Positions 7,711-15,710 of a stretch of DNA of 42,042 bases are shown piece by piece; the stretch's first letter is position 1, and each line of letters starts with the position of its first letter. The translations under genes were made by a program, and so were the position numbers. The stretch covers positions 1-42,042 of the forward strand of contig JAQSDJ010000090.1 in the NCBI GenBank assembly GCA_029945855.1, given 5' to 3'. The stretch is from Lacunisphaera sp. Its GTDB lineage: Bacteria > Verrucomicrobiota > Verrucomicrobiia > Opitutales > Opitutaceae. The notes beneath the pieces are model-generated. The model was not told the origin of the DNA. It was given only the letters and a program-made list of their open reading frames with translations, and searched no databases.

Positions 7711-9330
7711 TCAGCCCTTCGCCCCGAACCACACCGTGACGCGGCAGCCCCGTCCCGGGGCGGACTCGACCTCGAGGCGCGCGCCCATCTCGCGGACGCG
7801 GGCCGCGATGTTGGCCAGGCCGCTGCCGCTGCCGATCACCTTCGCCGGGTCAAAGCCCGCGCCGTCGTCCGCCACGCTCAGCACCGTCTGCGCGCCCTGT
7901 TGCTGCAGGCGGATCTCGACATGGGAGGCGTTGCTGTGCCGGAGGCTGTTGCTGACGCACTCGCGGGCGATCTGCAGGGCGTGCAGCTCCTCCTGCGCGG
8001 TGAGGGCGTGGGTCGCCGGCGCGGCGATCTCCAGCTTGAGGCGCAGCGGATGCAGCCCCTGCAACGTCTCGACGAGGCTTTGTAACGCCAGGGAGAATTG
8101 CGGCTGGGGTTCGCTCTCCGGTTCGAGGCCGTTGATGAAGCCGCGGACCTGGCCGATCGTCTGGTTGAGGCTCGAGACCGCGGCGCCGAGGCGCTTCTCC
8201 GCCAGCTCGGGTTCGCCGCGCAGCTGGCCGCGCACGCTCTCGAGGCCCAGGCCGGCGGCGTAGATGGATTGGATGACGCTGTCGTGCAGGTCGCGCGCCA
8301 GCCGGGTGCGCAACTGGGTCGAGCGGCGCAGCTCGACCTCGACCCGCATCCGTTCCTCGATCTCCTTCTCCAGCGCGGTGCGGCCGGCGAAGAACGCCTC
8401 GGTCAGCCGCGCCAGCCGCCCGAACTCGTCCTTCTTCCGCCGCAGCGGGCCGAGTGCGGAGGGAGACTTCTCCGTGAGGCTCTGCTCGATGCGCCGGAGC
8501 GGCGCGATGACCCAGAGGGAGAGGTAAAGCAAAATGATCGCCATGCCGGCGATCCCGGCGCCGATGATGTAGAGCAGCTCGGCGCTATTGTGTTCCTGCA
8601 GCTGCGCGAGCGGCGTCGCGGCATAGCGGGCATGCAGCACCGCGACCGGGTGACCGTCCCAGCCCGGCAGCTCGCGGCGGATCGCGATGTCGAAGGGCTT
8701 CCGGTCGTCCGGGGTCTCCCGCCCGGGGGACCGCAGGACCACGTCGCTGGCCAGCACCGTGCCGAGGGATTTGAGCACCGCTTCGTCCCACTGCCGGGTG
8801 ACCAGGAACCAGCCCTTCGGCGGCTGGTTCTGCAGGGCCAAGTCGGAGGGCATGATCGGGGCCGCCCGGATTTCGAGGAGCCCCTCGGCTGATTCGACGA
8901 AGAACTGCAGGTGTTCCTCATGCTGGAGCCGGGGTAAAATCGCGGTCACATCGAAGGGCGGCTGTTGCAGGTTGGCTTGTCCCGGCCGGGCTGCGCCGTA
9001 GGCGAGGCTGCCGTCGGGCCGGAAAACCCAGGCGGCCCGTGCGTGGAAAGTCGGCAGGCTGTCATCGATGTTGATCACCGCCCACGCCTTGTCGCCGGTG
9101 TTCAGGAACGCGACCATGTCGTCCCACCGCGCATAGTCGTTAGCGAAAGTCTGGAGGGATTCCCCCGTGAGCTGCAGGAGGCCCTCCAGCAGGCGCACCC
9201 GCTCCTGCTGCTGCGCGGTGAGTATCTGCCGGGCCTCGCGTTTGTCCAACTGGTGGAGAAGCAGCGCCCCCGCGACAAACGCCACGAGCAGCAGCCCCAG
9301 CAGAAAGGCGAGACGGGTGCGGGTTTTCAT
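7711..9330 (-). CDS. Membrane sensor histidine kinase with CHASE4 and HisKA_3 domains
   Basis: A 539-residue two-component sensor of the NarL/DegS class. It has a transmembrane segment at 8-28 and a periplasmic CHASE4 domain at about 45-240 with the hallmark YARWDDMVAFL (66-76). A second transmembrane segment lies at 252-273, followed by a HAMP linker with IAPLRRIEQS (275-284). The HisKA_3 dimerisation helix contains RDLHDSVIQS with phosphoacceptor His349. The HATPase_c domain spans about 445-538 with N461 (NSLRHS), the G1 box DDGAGFD and G2 SGSGLANI. Such kinases normally pass phosphate to a LuxR-type regulator, but no response regulator gene is in the window, so it is an orphan here. The ATG at 9330 is chosen because the 56 codons upstream are not protein-like and overlap a repeat. 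Confidence 0.9.
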   Translation of the reverse strand: MKTRTRLAFLLGLLLVAFVAGALLLHQLDKREARQILTAQQQERVRLLEGLLQLTGESLQTFANDYARWDDMVAFLNTGDKAWAVINIDDSLPTFHARAAWVFRPDGSLAYGAARPGQANLQQPPFDVTAILPRLQHEEHLQFFVESAEGLLEIRAAPIMPSDLALQNQPPKGWFLVTRQWDEAVLKSLGTVLASDVVLRSPGRETPDDRKPFDIAIRRELPGWDGHPVAVLHARYAATPLAQLQEHNSAELLYIIGAGIAGMAIILLYLSLWVIAPLRRIEQSLTEKSPSALGPLRRKKDEFGRLARLTEAFFAGRTALEKEIEERMRVEVELRRSTQLRTRLARDLHDSVIQSIYAAGLGLESVRGQLRGEPELAEKRLGAAVSSLNQTIGQVRGFINGLEPESEPQPQFSLALQSLVETLQGLHPLRLKLEIAAPATHALTAQEELHALQIARECVSNSLRHSNASHVEIRLQQQGAQTVLSVADDGAGFDPAKVIGSGSGLANIAARVREMGARLEVESAPGRGCRVTVWFGAKG

Positions 9331-9737
9331 GGGGTGGAAACGGGGCATTCTCCCCCGGGCGCCGGGCAAGCCAAGCCCAGAACCGGGCCGGCGGCCGGAG
9401 AATGGCGGACCGTAGGGCCGTTCGTCCCGGGGCGGGGCAACGGCCGGAAGCGAAGGGGTAGGGCGAGTCGTCCCGACGAGCCGCGCCGTGGTTCTCATCC
9501 TCGGGAGCCCGCAAAGTTATTTGGGTCGATCTGTTCTCCACCCTCCTGTCGTTGGAACCCAAAAACCGTGGAGGGAATCAATCGTTGGCCGTGTTTGCCT
9601 CTCGCCCTCTCCGCGGGCAGTGCGCACCGCCGCGAAGCCGACGAAGGCCGCGAGCATGCGGCGGACGCCAGGGAGGAGCGAGCGAGGTGAAGTCTCGCCA
9701 GAACGAAAACTGATTTTGGTCTAAACCTCCGCCCGGT
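9331..9737. other. Intergenic region between cytochrome c and the histidine kinase
   Basis: No gene seen. It includes a degenerate family A piece (about 9413-9448) and a family B copy (9455-9486). The 9487-9737 part has GC content and word use like a decayed coding region, but no frame gives a recognisable product. Confidence 0.5.
9455..9486. repeat. Family B repeat (single copy)
   Basis: GGTAGGGCGAGTCGTCCCGA followed by CGAGCCGC. It matches the right arm of the 2066-2130 hairpin, read on the opposite strand, and the copy at 36319-36348. Confidence 0.85.
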
Positions 9738-10076
9738 TCACTTCTTGAACCTACGGATGTGGGCCACGAGACCCTTGATCTCGCGGGTCGAGAGATCGTT
9801 CTTGTAGGCCTGCATCATCTCCTTGCCGTCCAGGATCACGCCCTCGGCGGTTGCCTTGATGATGTGCTCATCAGAGAGCGCGGCCTGCACCTTGGGATCA
9901 GTGTAGTCGCGGAGTTTGATTTCCTTGCTCGCCGTGCCCTGGCCCTTGCCGTCGACGCCATGGCAGGAGGCGCACTGGGCCTTCCAGTTCTCCGCCGGGG
10001 TGGCGGCAAAACCGGCAGAAGCGGCGAGCATGAGCAGGACTCCAAGGAAGAGCGGGCGACGTGACGTTGTGTTCAT
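9738..10076 (-). CDS. Small periplasmic class I cytochrome c
   Basis: A 112-residue protein with a cleavable signal peptide (MNTTSRRPLFLGVLLMLAAS, cleavage near AGFAA at 22-25). It has one haem-attachment motif, CASCH (35-39). The likely distal ligand is Met87 or Met88 in GKEMMQAY. The fold ends with STREIKGLVAHIRRFKK, the typical C-terminal helix of mono-haem cytochromes. It shuttles electrons in the periplasm; the partner is unknown. The start at 10076 is preferred because it places the signal peptide at the N-terminus. It is transcribed in the same direction as the histidine kinase, but 400 bases separate them, so an operon is unlikely. Confidence 0.88.
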   Translation of the reverse strand: MNTTSRRPLFLGVLLMLAASAGFAATPAENWKAQCASCHGVDGKGQGTASKEIKLRDYTDPKVQAALSDEHIIKATAEGVILDGKEMMQAYKNDLSTREIKGLVAHIRRFKK

Positions 10077-10128
10077 GGGATGAAGTATTGGTGTGATTCC
10101 ACCGCGAGGCGGGAACGGAGACAGAAGC

Positions 10129-10480
10129 TTAAATAGTGCCACCCGGGTTGGGCGGCTTCCCGTAGCGGTCACCCCTTTCTGCCGACTGCCCGGCCTCTTT
10201 GGTGACGGAAAAAACGGCGGATGCCGATGCCCCGTCTCGCTTGGTGGTATCCTCGCAGGAGATCGCGTAGTCCTTCATAATGAGAGAGCTGATGATCACC
10301 ATATCGCGAACCGCGGGGTCGATGGTTTCACCGCGCCGGAAGTATCGATCGATCGATCGAGGGGAGCCAGAAAATAAGGGCAACGATTCCGATGTAGTAG
10401 ATAAACTTAGTTCTCCTGAGATGAGCTCCTCCCTTCGCCCCGTGCTGCGCTAAAATGTTCGTGGCCTGTCTGTCCGATGA
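10129..10480 (-). pseudogene. Possible frameshifted remnant of a small membrane protein
   Basis: On the minus strand two frames abut at a 4-bp tandem repeat of GATC/CGAT (about 10345-10364). The upstream frame reads FIYYIGIVALIFWLPSID, a convincing transmembrane stretch. The downstream frame reads YFRRGETIDPAVRDMVIIS and continues to a stop at 10129. Removing one 4-base unit would join them as ...WLPSIDRYFRRGETID.... No ATG, GTG or TTG is present in the upstream frame before the nearest stop, so as it stands the gene cannot start. I do not recognise the product. The rest of the 10077-10567 gap shows no gene. Confidence 0.4.
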
Positions 10481-10567
10481 GTTACTCCACTTTTAAGCGG
10501 CCAGCCAAGTTTGGGACCAAAGGGGTTGAGGAGATTGGAAGAGAAAGCAGCACCCCGCCCGAATTCA

Positions 10568-12559
10568 TTAATGAGAGGTAAGAGCGGTGGCATTTCGACC
10601 GAGTCTGAGTTCGAAGGGAACAACGGGCAGGCCGGATCTGGTAGAAAGCGCGGCGATCGGGGCATCGGCCCAGGCAAACCGGACCGCGGTCGGGACGAAA
10701 TTCGTTGGCAACGGGAGGCATACGGTGGTGGGCGAAGTGCATCGGGCGGCCACGGGGTGGGTGACCCCCGCCAGATCGACCAGAGCGAAACCCTCGAGGA
10801 GCGCGCCCACCTTACCCGAAAGAGGGGATTCGCCGGGGCCGAAATGAATCACGATACTTTCGGTCGAGCGAACAATTCCCAGGGGTGCAGGCGAGAGTGC
10901 GCCACCCGGGAATCCCTCGAGCGCGAGCGCGGCGTGAGCGGCCCGTTGCCCGACGGCGGCTTTGTCGCGGGGGTGGATGTCGGTGATGCAGCCCGTGTCC
11001 CACGTGACGGCGAGCGCGGCCCGGGGGGTTGAGGCGACGGCGAGACGCTGGGCTTCGCGGAGAGCGGGCCAGGATTCCTTGGCCGGTCCGTCCACGTCGT
11101 AACGGGGCAGCTGAATGACGACGAAGGGCGCGGCGGTGGCCCGGAATTCCTCGCGCCAACCACGCATGAGTTCACCGAGCAAGGTGCGGTAGTGGTCGGG
11201 TCGGCCGAGATCGTTCTCGCCTTGATACCACACGAAGCCGCGCAGCGTGAAAGGCCGGAGCGGGTGGATCATCGCGTTGTGCAGGAGCGTGACGCGGTCG
11301 GGCGCCCGGGTGAGGCGGTCTGGCACCGGGCGTTTGGCGTCGGCGAGCCCGATGCCGCGCCGGGTGCGCCACGGGCCGGCGAGCGGCACCGGCGGGCCGC
11401 CGTCGCATGCGAGGGCGAATTGGTCCGGGCTGTGTCCGAAGCCCGCGTTGGCGTCCCGGGCGAGCAGCCGCACCGCGATCACATTTCGCCCGGCGCGCAG
11501 CGTGCCGGCGGGGATCGGGTAGCGGCGGCGGATGACGCGGTTGGTTTCTGCGCCGACGCGGCGGCCGTTGACGAACGCCGTGTCGAAGTCCCGGGGGAAG
11601 CCGAATTGCAGCACCGCGCCGGCCGCCGCCTGGGCCGCGGTGAGCACGACTTCGTGACGATACCAGACGACGCCGGTGAAATCCGGGTAATGTTGGGTCC
11701 ACCAGCGTCCAGGCACGATTGAGGTCAACCAGCCGGCATCGTCGAGTTCGGGCGCGGCCCAGTGATTATGGTCGGCCGAACCCGGATCGAAATCCGCAAA
11801 CCAAGCGTCGAGGTCGTCCGCGAGAGTGGTCGTGAGCGCGCGTTCGGCGTCGCGCTGTCGCATGACCCCGTCGAGCGCGTCGGCCGAGGCAGGCACACGG
11901 CCGAGGGAGGCGGCGGACATCCACACGTCGATGGAGGTCCCGCCCACGGCGGCGATGATGAGGCCGACGGGCACGCGAGTGTGCTCACGCCATTTGGCGG
12001 CGAAGTGAAATGCGACGGCGGAAACGGCTCCGGCGGTTTGCGGGGTCATCGCGCGCCACCCGACGCCGGCGGGCACTTCCTGCGGCTCGGCGGCGAGTTG
12101 GAGCGGAAGCGAACAGACGCGCACTTCGGGCCAGTTGGCGTGGGCCATGGCAGCGGAGGCCTGATCGGTGTCGTGCAGCGGCATCGCCATGTTCGACTGG
12201 CCGCTGCACAGCCAGACGTCGCCGAAAAGCACATCGTGCGCCACGACGCTCCGGCTGCCGGCCTCCACGCGAAGCTGCCACGGGCCGCCGGCAGGCCGGG
12301 CGGGCAGCGTGATTTCCCAGCGACCGGTGGTTGGGTCGGGTGGGGTGCGCTGCGGGGGCGGTGGTGCGGTGGCACCCGCAAGCGAAACGACGACCTCGTC
12401 CGCCGCCTCGCTCCACCCCCACACGGTCACCGGGCGGTCGCGTTGCAGCACCACGCGGTCGGAGAACAGCGGGTGCAACAACGGGCGGTCGGCCCCGGTC
12501 GCCGCCGCGGAAGTCGCGGCGGCGAGGAGGAACGTGAGGGCGGTGGAGGTGCGGCGCAT
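10568..12559 (-). CDS. Sialate O-acetylesterase (SGNH-type carbohydrate acetylesterase), secreted
   Basis: A 663-residue esterase with a signal peptide (MRRTSTALTFLLAAATSAAA). The SASA/SGNH core shows LCSGQSNMAMPL with nucleophile Ser122, the VWYQGEND block and the catalytic dyad DIHPRDK with His529. A jelly-roll insertion with WYRHEVVLTAAQAA and AGRNVIAVRLLA (about 300-400) separates the two halves, as in other long family members. It removes O-acetyl groups from sialic acid or other acetylated sugars, outside the cytoplasm. It begins 11 bases after the stop of the beta-helix gene upstream and so forms an operon with it, driven by the promoter at 15553-15598. The ATG at 12559 is chosen because the signal peptide follows it. 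The true substrate may be a plant or algal acetylated glycan instead. Confidence 0.88.
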   Translation of the reverse strand: MRRTSTALTFLLAAATSAAATGADRPLLHPLFSDRVVLQRDRPVTVWGWSEAADEVVVSLAGATAPPPPQRTPPDPTTGRWEITLPARPAGGPWQLRVEAGSRSVVAHDVLFGDVWLCSGQSNMAMPLHDTDQASAAMAHANWPEVRVCSLPLQLAAEPQEVPAGVGWRAMTPQTAGAVSAVAFHFAAKWREHTRVPVGLIIAAVGGTSIDVWMSAASLGRVPASADALDGVMRQRDAERALTTTLADDLDAWFADFDPGSADHNHWAAPELDDAGWLTSIVPGRWWTQHYPDFTGVVWYRHEVVLTAAQAAAGAVLQFGFPRDFDTAFVNGRRVGAETNRVIRRRYPIPAGTLRAGRNVIAVRLLARDANAGFGHSPDQFALACDGGPPVPLAGPWRTRRGIGLADAKRPVPDRLTRAPDRVTLLHNAMIHPLRPFTLRGFVWYQGENDLGRPDHYRTLLGELMRGWREEFRATAAPFVVIQLPRYDVDGPAKESWPALREAQRLAVASTPRAALAVTWDTGCITDIHPRDKAAVGQRAAHAALALEGFPGGALSPAPLGIVRSTESIVIHFGPGESPLSGKVGALLEGFALVDLAGVTHPVAARCTSPTTVCLPLPTNFVPTAVRFAWADAPIAALSTRSGLPVVPFELRLGRNATALTSH

Positions 12560-12570
12560 CCGGCCTGGAC

Positions 12571-15504
12571 TTACGGTGTCGCGAGAAAGGCGATCTCGGC
12601 GGGCGTGAGTTGGCGGCGGAAAATGCGCAGATCGTCCACGCGGCCAGGCCAATGGAGCGAACCGGAGTTGACGTTGCGACCGATGTTGAGCGGATCGGCG
12701 GAGCTGAGATCCTGCCCGGCCCAATCGGCGATCGACATCGAGCCGGCGATGACGCCGTCGAGGTAGAGCGTGATGGCTCCGGCGCGGTCGATATTGACCG
12801 CAAGATGCACCCATTGCGCGGTGCCGGGATACGTGGCGCTGAATATCTTGCGGGCCGTGCCGTTGCCGACGGCCACCGAGATCAGCCCGTCGGAACCGAA
12901 GACCGCGTAGCCCGGTTTCGAATCGAGTCCGGCGCCCTTGGACAGCAGACGGAGGTTGGTGATGGCATTGGCGTCACGATAGAACCAGAGCGCGAAGGCA
13001 AAGTCGCCGGTATCGATATCGAGCGAGGGACTGTCCGCGACTTCGGCATAGTCGTTCACGCCGTCGAGTGCGAGGGCGTGCGAACCGACGGGGGCGGAAG
13101 CGGTGTAGGCGGCGCCGTTCAACAGGGAGGCGGTCGCGACATTGCCGGAGGCATCGGCGGCCGAGTTGTCGAACTTCCACCAGCCGCGTTCGCCGTCCAG
13201 CGCCTCGGCGTCGAGCGCGGTGAGTGCGAAGGTGACGGCGTCGGCGCGAACCGGTTTGGTGTCGGAGGAGTTGGTGAGAAGACGGACGGCGCTGTTGGTG
13301 GCGACGCGACCGGCGGCGAAGCGGAAGTTGCCAGCGTAAACCCAACCGGCGGCGCCGGTTTGCTGGTCGACGGTGAAGGACTGCGTGCCGGCGGTGTGCA
13401 GAATCGCGTAGGGCGCGGTGGCGCTGGCCCCGGCGTCGGGGTTCATCCGGTGGATGAAGACGTCGTAATTGCCGGTGGCGGGCAGGGTGGGGCGCCATTC
13501 GGCATAGGGCGCGGCCACGGCGTAGGCGTGGTAGCGACCGTCGCCGCGGTGCAGGCCGGCGATGCTGGAGTCGGCCCAGGCAGGGTCGGATTCACCGTAG
13601 TCGATCGTGTGGTCGTCGGCGACCACGGTGATGGGGTCGTGGTAGGCGGCGGGAAACGCACTGGTCAGGCCGATGTTGGCGTAGTCGATGAGCGTCTCGT
13701 TGAAGGAACCGGTCCAGCTGACGTTGTGGGTCGTCTGGGTCGGGTTGTGGTTCGTGCGAAAGGAGCCTGATTGCGTGGCGGCGATCTTGATGTGGCGGAA
13801 GCTCTGCCCATAGGTGCAGCCCGGGTAGTCGAGGAAGATCCCGTTCGGCTTCTGCGGATCGTCCATGGAGGCGTCGGCATAGGCGCCCGAAACCAGCAGC
13901 TGTTCCCACGTGTTGATGTTGGGGCCGCCTGCGACGTTGACGCCTGCCGAGTGAATCAGGCCGGCGTCGCCGCTGTCCTGCAGGCCGTCGGTGGCGCGAA
14001 CATGGTGGACAAGATTTCCGGTGGTGTAATGGAGGCCGTTGTCGATCAACCCGCCCTCGTCGCGCCAGTTGCCGCGGAGACTGACGGCGTAGCGGGCACA
14101 GTTGGAGAACTCGCTATGGGAGATTTCGTTGTTGCTGGCGGAAACCAGGAGCACACCCGCGCATCCGACGGCCGGGGTGAGCACTTCCCCGATATCACTG
14201 AACTGGCAGTTGGTGATGACGTTGAACTCACTGCGCGCATTCGGGTAGGTGGGATCGCTCCGCTGGACACCATTGTAGAGCCAGATGCCGCCGAGTCCCA
14301 TGTGGCGGATGGAGCAGCCGGTAATGGTGTTGTGGTGGCTGTTGTCGCGCAGGTAGACGGCGCCCGAGCCGAGCTGTTCGAAGAGGCAGTCGCGAACCTC
14401 GATGTTGTGGCCGTAACGCACATAAAGAGCCCCGTCGAAATCATTCAGCGTGATCGTCTGGGCGAGATTCGAGAACGCGCAATTGGTATAGGCGAAAGCG
14501 AGCCCCTCAAATCGCAGGTGGTGGATCGGCAGGGCGGGCGTGCCGCCGCTGACGGTCAGCAGGCGCGTGGCGGTCGGGACGCGGATGTCCTGCAGGTTCG
14601 GATCGCCGTCCTGCGGGTAGTAGTAAAGCAAACCGTCGGTGGGATCGTAAAAGAACTCGCCGGGGGCATCGAGCAGCTCCCGGATGCCCTGCACATAGTA
14701 GCGTTCGCCGGTCCCTGGGGTGGGCGGCGGCGTGGCGGCATCGACGGTGAGCACGAAGTTGCGCAGCGTCGTGTTGATGGACTGGATCGGCGAAGGCTTG
14801 TCGGTGCCCCAGTTGGCGGTGCCGCCGTTGCGCCACCACACGACTTGCGCGGCGGAGGTGAGCGGACCCCAGGCAGCCGGATCGAAATCACCGGGGGCGT
14901 ATTGGAGATTGTGCGTCGTGCCGGATTTGTTGCCACCGGTCGAGACCTTGTAGGCACCGCGGTAGAGCGGGTAGCGCGCTTTCGGCTGGTAGTTGGGTGA
15001 CCGTGCGACCCAGCCGCGCTTATCGTTTTCGTAAAGCGTCCCGAGCTTGAGGCCGGCGTTCAGCTGGATCACCCAGAGCGGACTGCCGCCGCCGAGCGGC
15101 GTCCACGGGTTGCCGTCAGTGCCCACATTGAGGTCGGCGGCACCCACGAGGCGCGCGGCACCGGGACCGTCAGCGCTGCGGTAAACGACGTCGAATTCGG
15201 CGCCGGCCGGACCTCCGCCAGAGTCAAAACGATCAAAGACGACAGGAGCGGTCAGGACATACTCGCCGGCGATGAGATTGATGATGATGTCATCCGCCTG
15301 GGCCGGGCTGTTGCGACCGTTGGTGGTGAGGTAGTCGCGGGCGTGGGTGACCGTCTGCCAGGCCGTGGCCGGGGTAAGGCCGTTGTTGGTGTCGCTGCCG
15401 GTCGGCGAAACCCAGTATTGCTCGGGGGTGGCGGAGGCGGTGAGCGCAGTGAGCGCGAGGCAGGCACCGAGAAGGTGCCGCCGGAACGGGAGCGGGTTTT
15501 TCAT
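12571..15504 (-). CDS. Secreted right-handed beta-helix protein with golvesin-like and LamG domains
   Basis: A 977-residue exported protein. The signal peptide is about 1-26 (HLLGACLALTALTASA). A pectate-lyase-like beta-helix (about 28-640) starts YWVSPTGSDTNNGLTPATAW and has a GH-type core with RELLDAPGEFFYD, HHLRFEGLAF and repeated N-x-I/V-T rungs such as NTITGCSIRHMGLGGIW. A golvesin/xanthan-lyase-like beta-sandwich follows (about 640-765: YDVFIHRMNP, DQQTGAAGWVYAGNF). The C-terminal LamG/concanavalin-like domain is about 770-977 (HALALDGVNDYAEV, VDDLRIFRRQLTPAEI). The layout resembles GH141-type glycosidases, but I cannot assign the activity. It is the first gene of an operon with the acetylesterase and a paralogue of the gene at 22977-24815, which lacks the two extra C-terminal domains. 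Confidence 0.85.
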   Translation of the reverse strand: MKNPLPFRRHLLGACLALTALTASATPEQYWVSPTGSDTNNGLTPATAWQTVTHARDYLTTNGRNSPAQADDIIINLIAGEYVLTAPVVFDRFDSGGGPAGAEFDVVYRSADGPGAARLVGAADLNVGTDGNPWTPLGGGSPLWVIQLNAGLKLGTLYENDKRGWVARSPNYQPKARYPLYRGAYKVSTGGNKSGTTHNLQYAPGDFDPAAWGPLTSAAQVVWWRNGGTANWGTDKPSPIQSINTTLRNFVLTVDAATPPPTPGTGERYYVQGIRELLDAPGEFFYDPTDGLLYYYPQDGDPNLQDIRVPTATRLLTVSGGTPALPIHHLRFEGLAFAYTNCAFSNLAQTITLNDFDGALYVRYGHNIEVRDCLFEQLGSGAVYLRDNSHHNTITGCSIRHMGLGGIWLYNGVQRSDPTYPNARSEFNVITNCQFSDIGEVLTPAVGCAGVLLVSASNNEISHSEFSNCARYAVSLRGNWRDEGGLIDNGLHYTTGNLVHHVRATDGLQDSGDAGLIHSAGVNVAGGPNINTWEQLLVSGAYADASMDDPQKPNGIFLDYPGCTYGQSFRHIKIAATQSGSFRTNHNPTQTTHNVSWTGSFNETLIDYANIGLTSAFPAAYHDPITVVADDHTIDYGESDPAWADSSIAGLHRGDGRYHAYAVAAPYAEWRPTLPATGNYDVFIHRMNPDAGASATAPYAILHTAGTQSFTVDQQTGAAGWVYAGNFRFAAGRVATNSAVRLLTNSSDTKPVRADAVTFALTALDAEALDGERGWWKFDNSAADASGNVATASLLNGAAYTASAPVGSHALALDGVNDYAEVADSPSLDIDTGDFAFALWFYRDANAITNLRLLSKGAGLDSKPGYAVFGSDGLISVAVGNGTARKIFSATYPGTAQWVHLAVNIDRAGAITLYLDGVIAGSMSIADWAGQDLSSADPLNIGRNVNSGSLHWPGRVDDLRIFRRQLTPAEIAFLATP

Positions 15505-15552
15505 GACGTGGGGGTAACTGGCCGCCGGCGGGATGCCGGACGGAGTTTCCGA

Positions 15553-15598
15553 AGAATAGTCCTCTCCCGCGATTGCGCCCAGACGACGATACGGACAA
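15553..15598 (-). promoter_or_regulatory. Regulated promoter of the beta-helix/acetylesterase operon (shared AraC-type operator)
   Basis: Read on the minus strand, TTGTCCGTATCGTC starts at 15598 and a TATTCT -10 element lies at 15558-15553, exactly 40 bases from the first T of the box. The same geometry occurs at three other promoters of the locus (18790, 22149, 25202). The -35 position here (TGGGCG) is poor, which fits activator dependence. The predicted transcript starts about 40 bases before the gene. The rest of the 15505-15710 divergent gap shows no matching site for the GH20 gene on the other strand. Confidence 0.65.
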
Positions 15599-15710
15599 CC
15601 AACCGCAGAATCAGGCCATGCGCGCCGACTGGCGGCGGGCCGGCGCGATAATGCGGCAACGCGTCCCGATTATCCGATGGCGCGGCCGGGGGCGGATGAT
15701 AGGATGAGGC

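Noticed and set aside
12560-12814. N-terminal extension of the acetylesterase
   Set aside because: It overlaps the 3' end of the beta-helix gene in another frame and is Arg-rich; a signal peptide begins at 12559.
15650-15710. A GTCCCGATTA segment before the GH20 gene as a fifth regulon site
   Set aside because: No -10 element lies at the fixed distance and the second box is missing; the match is too short.
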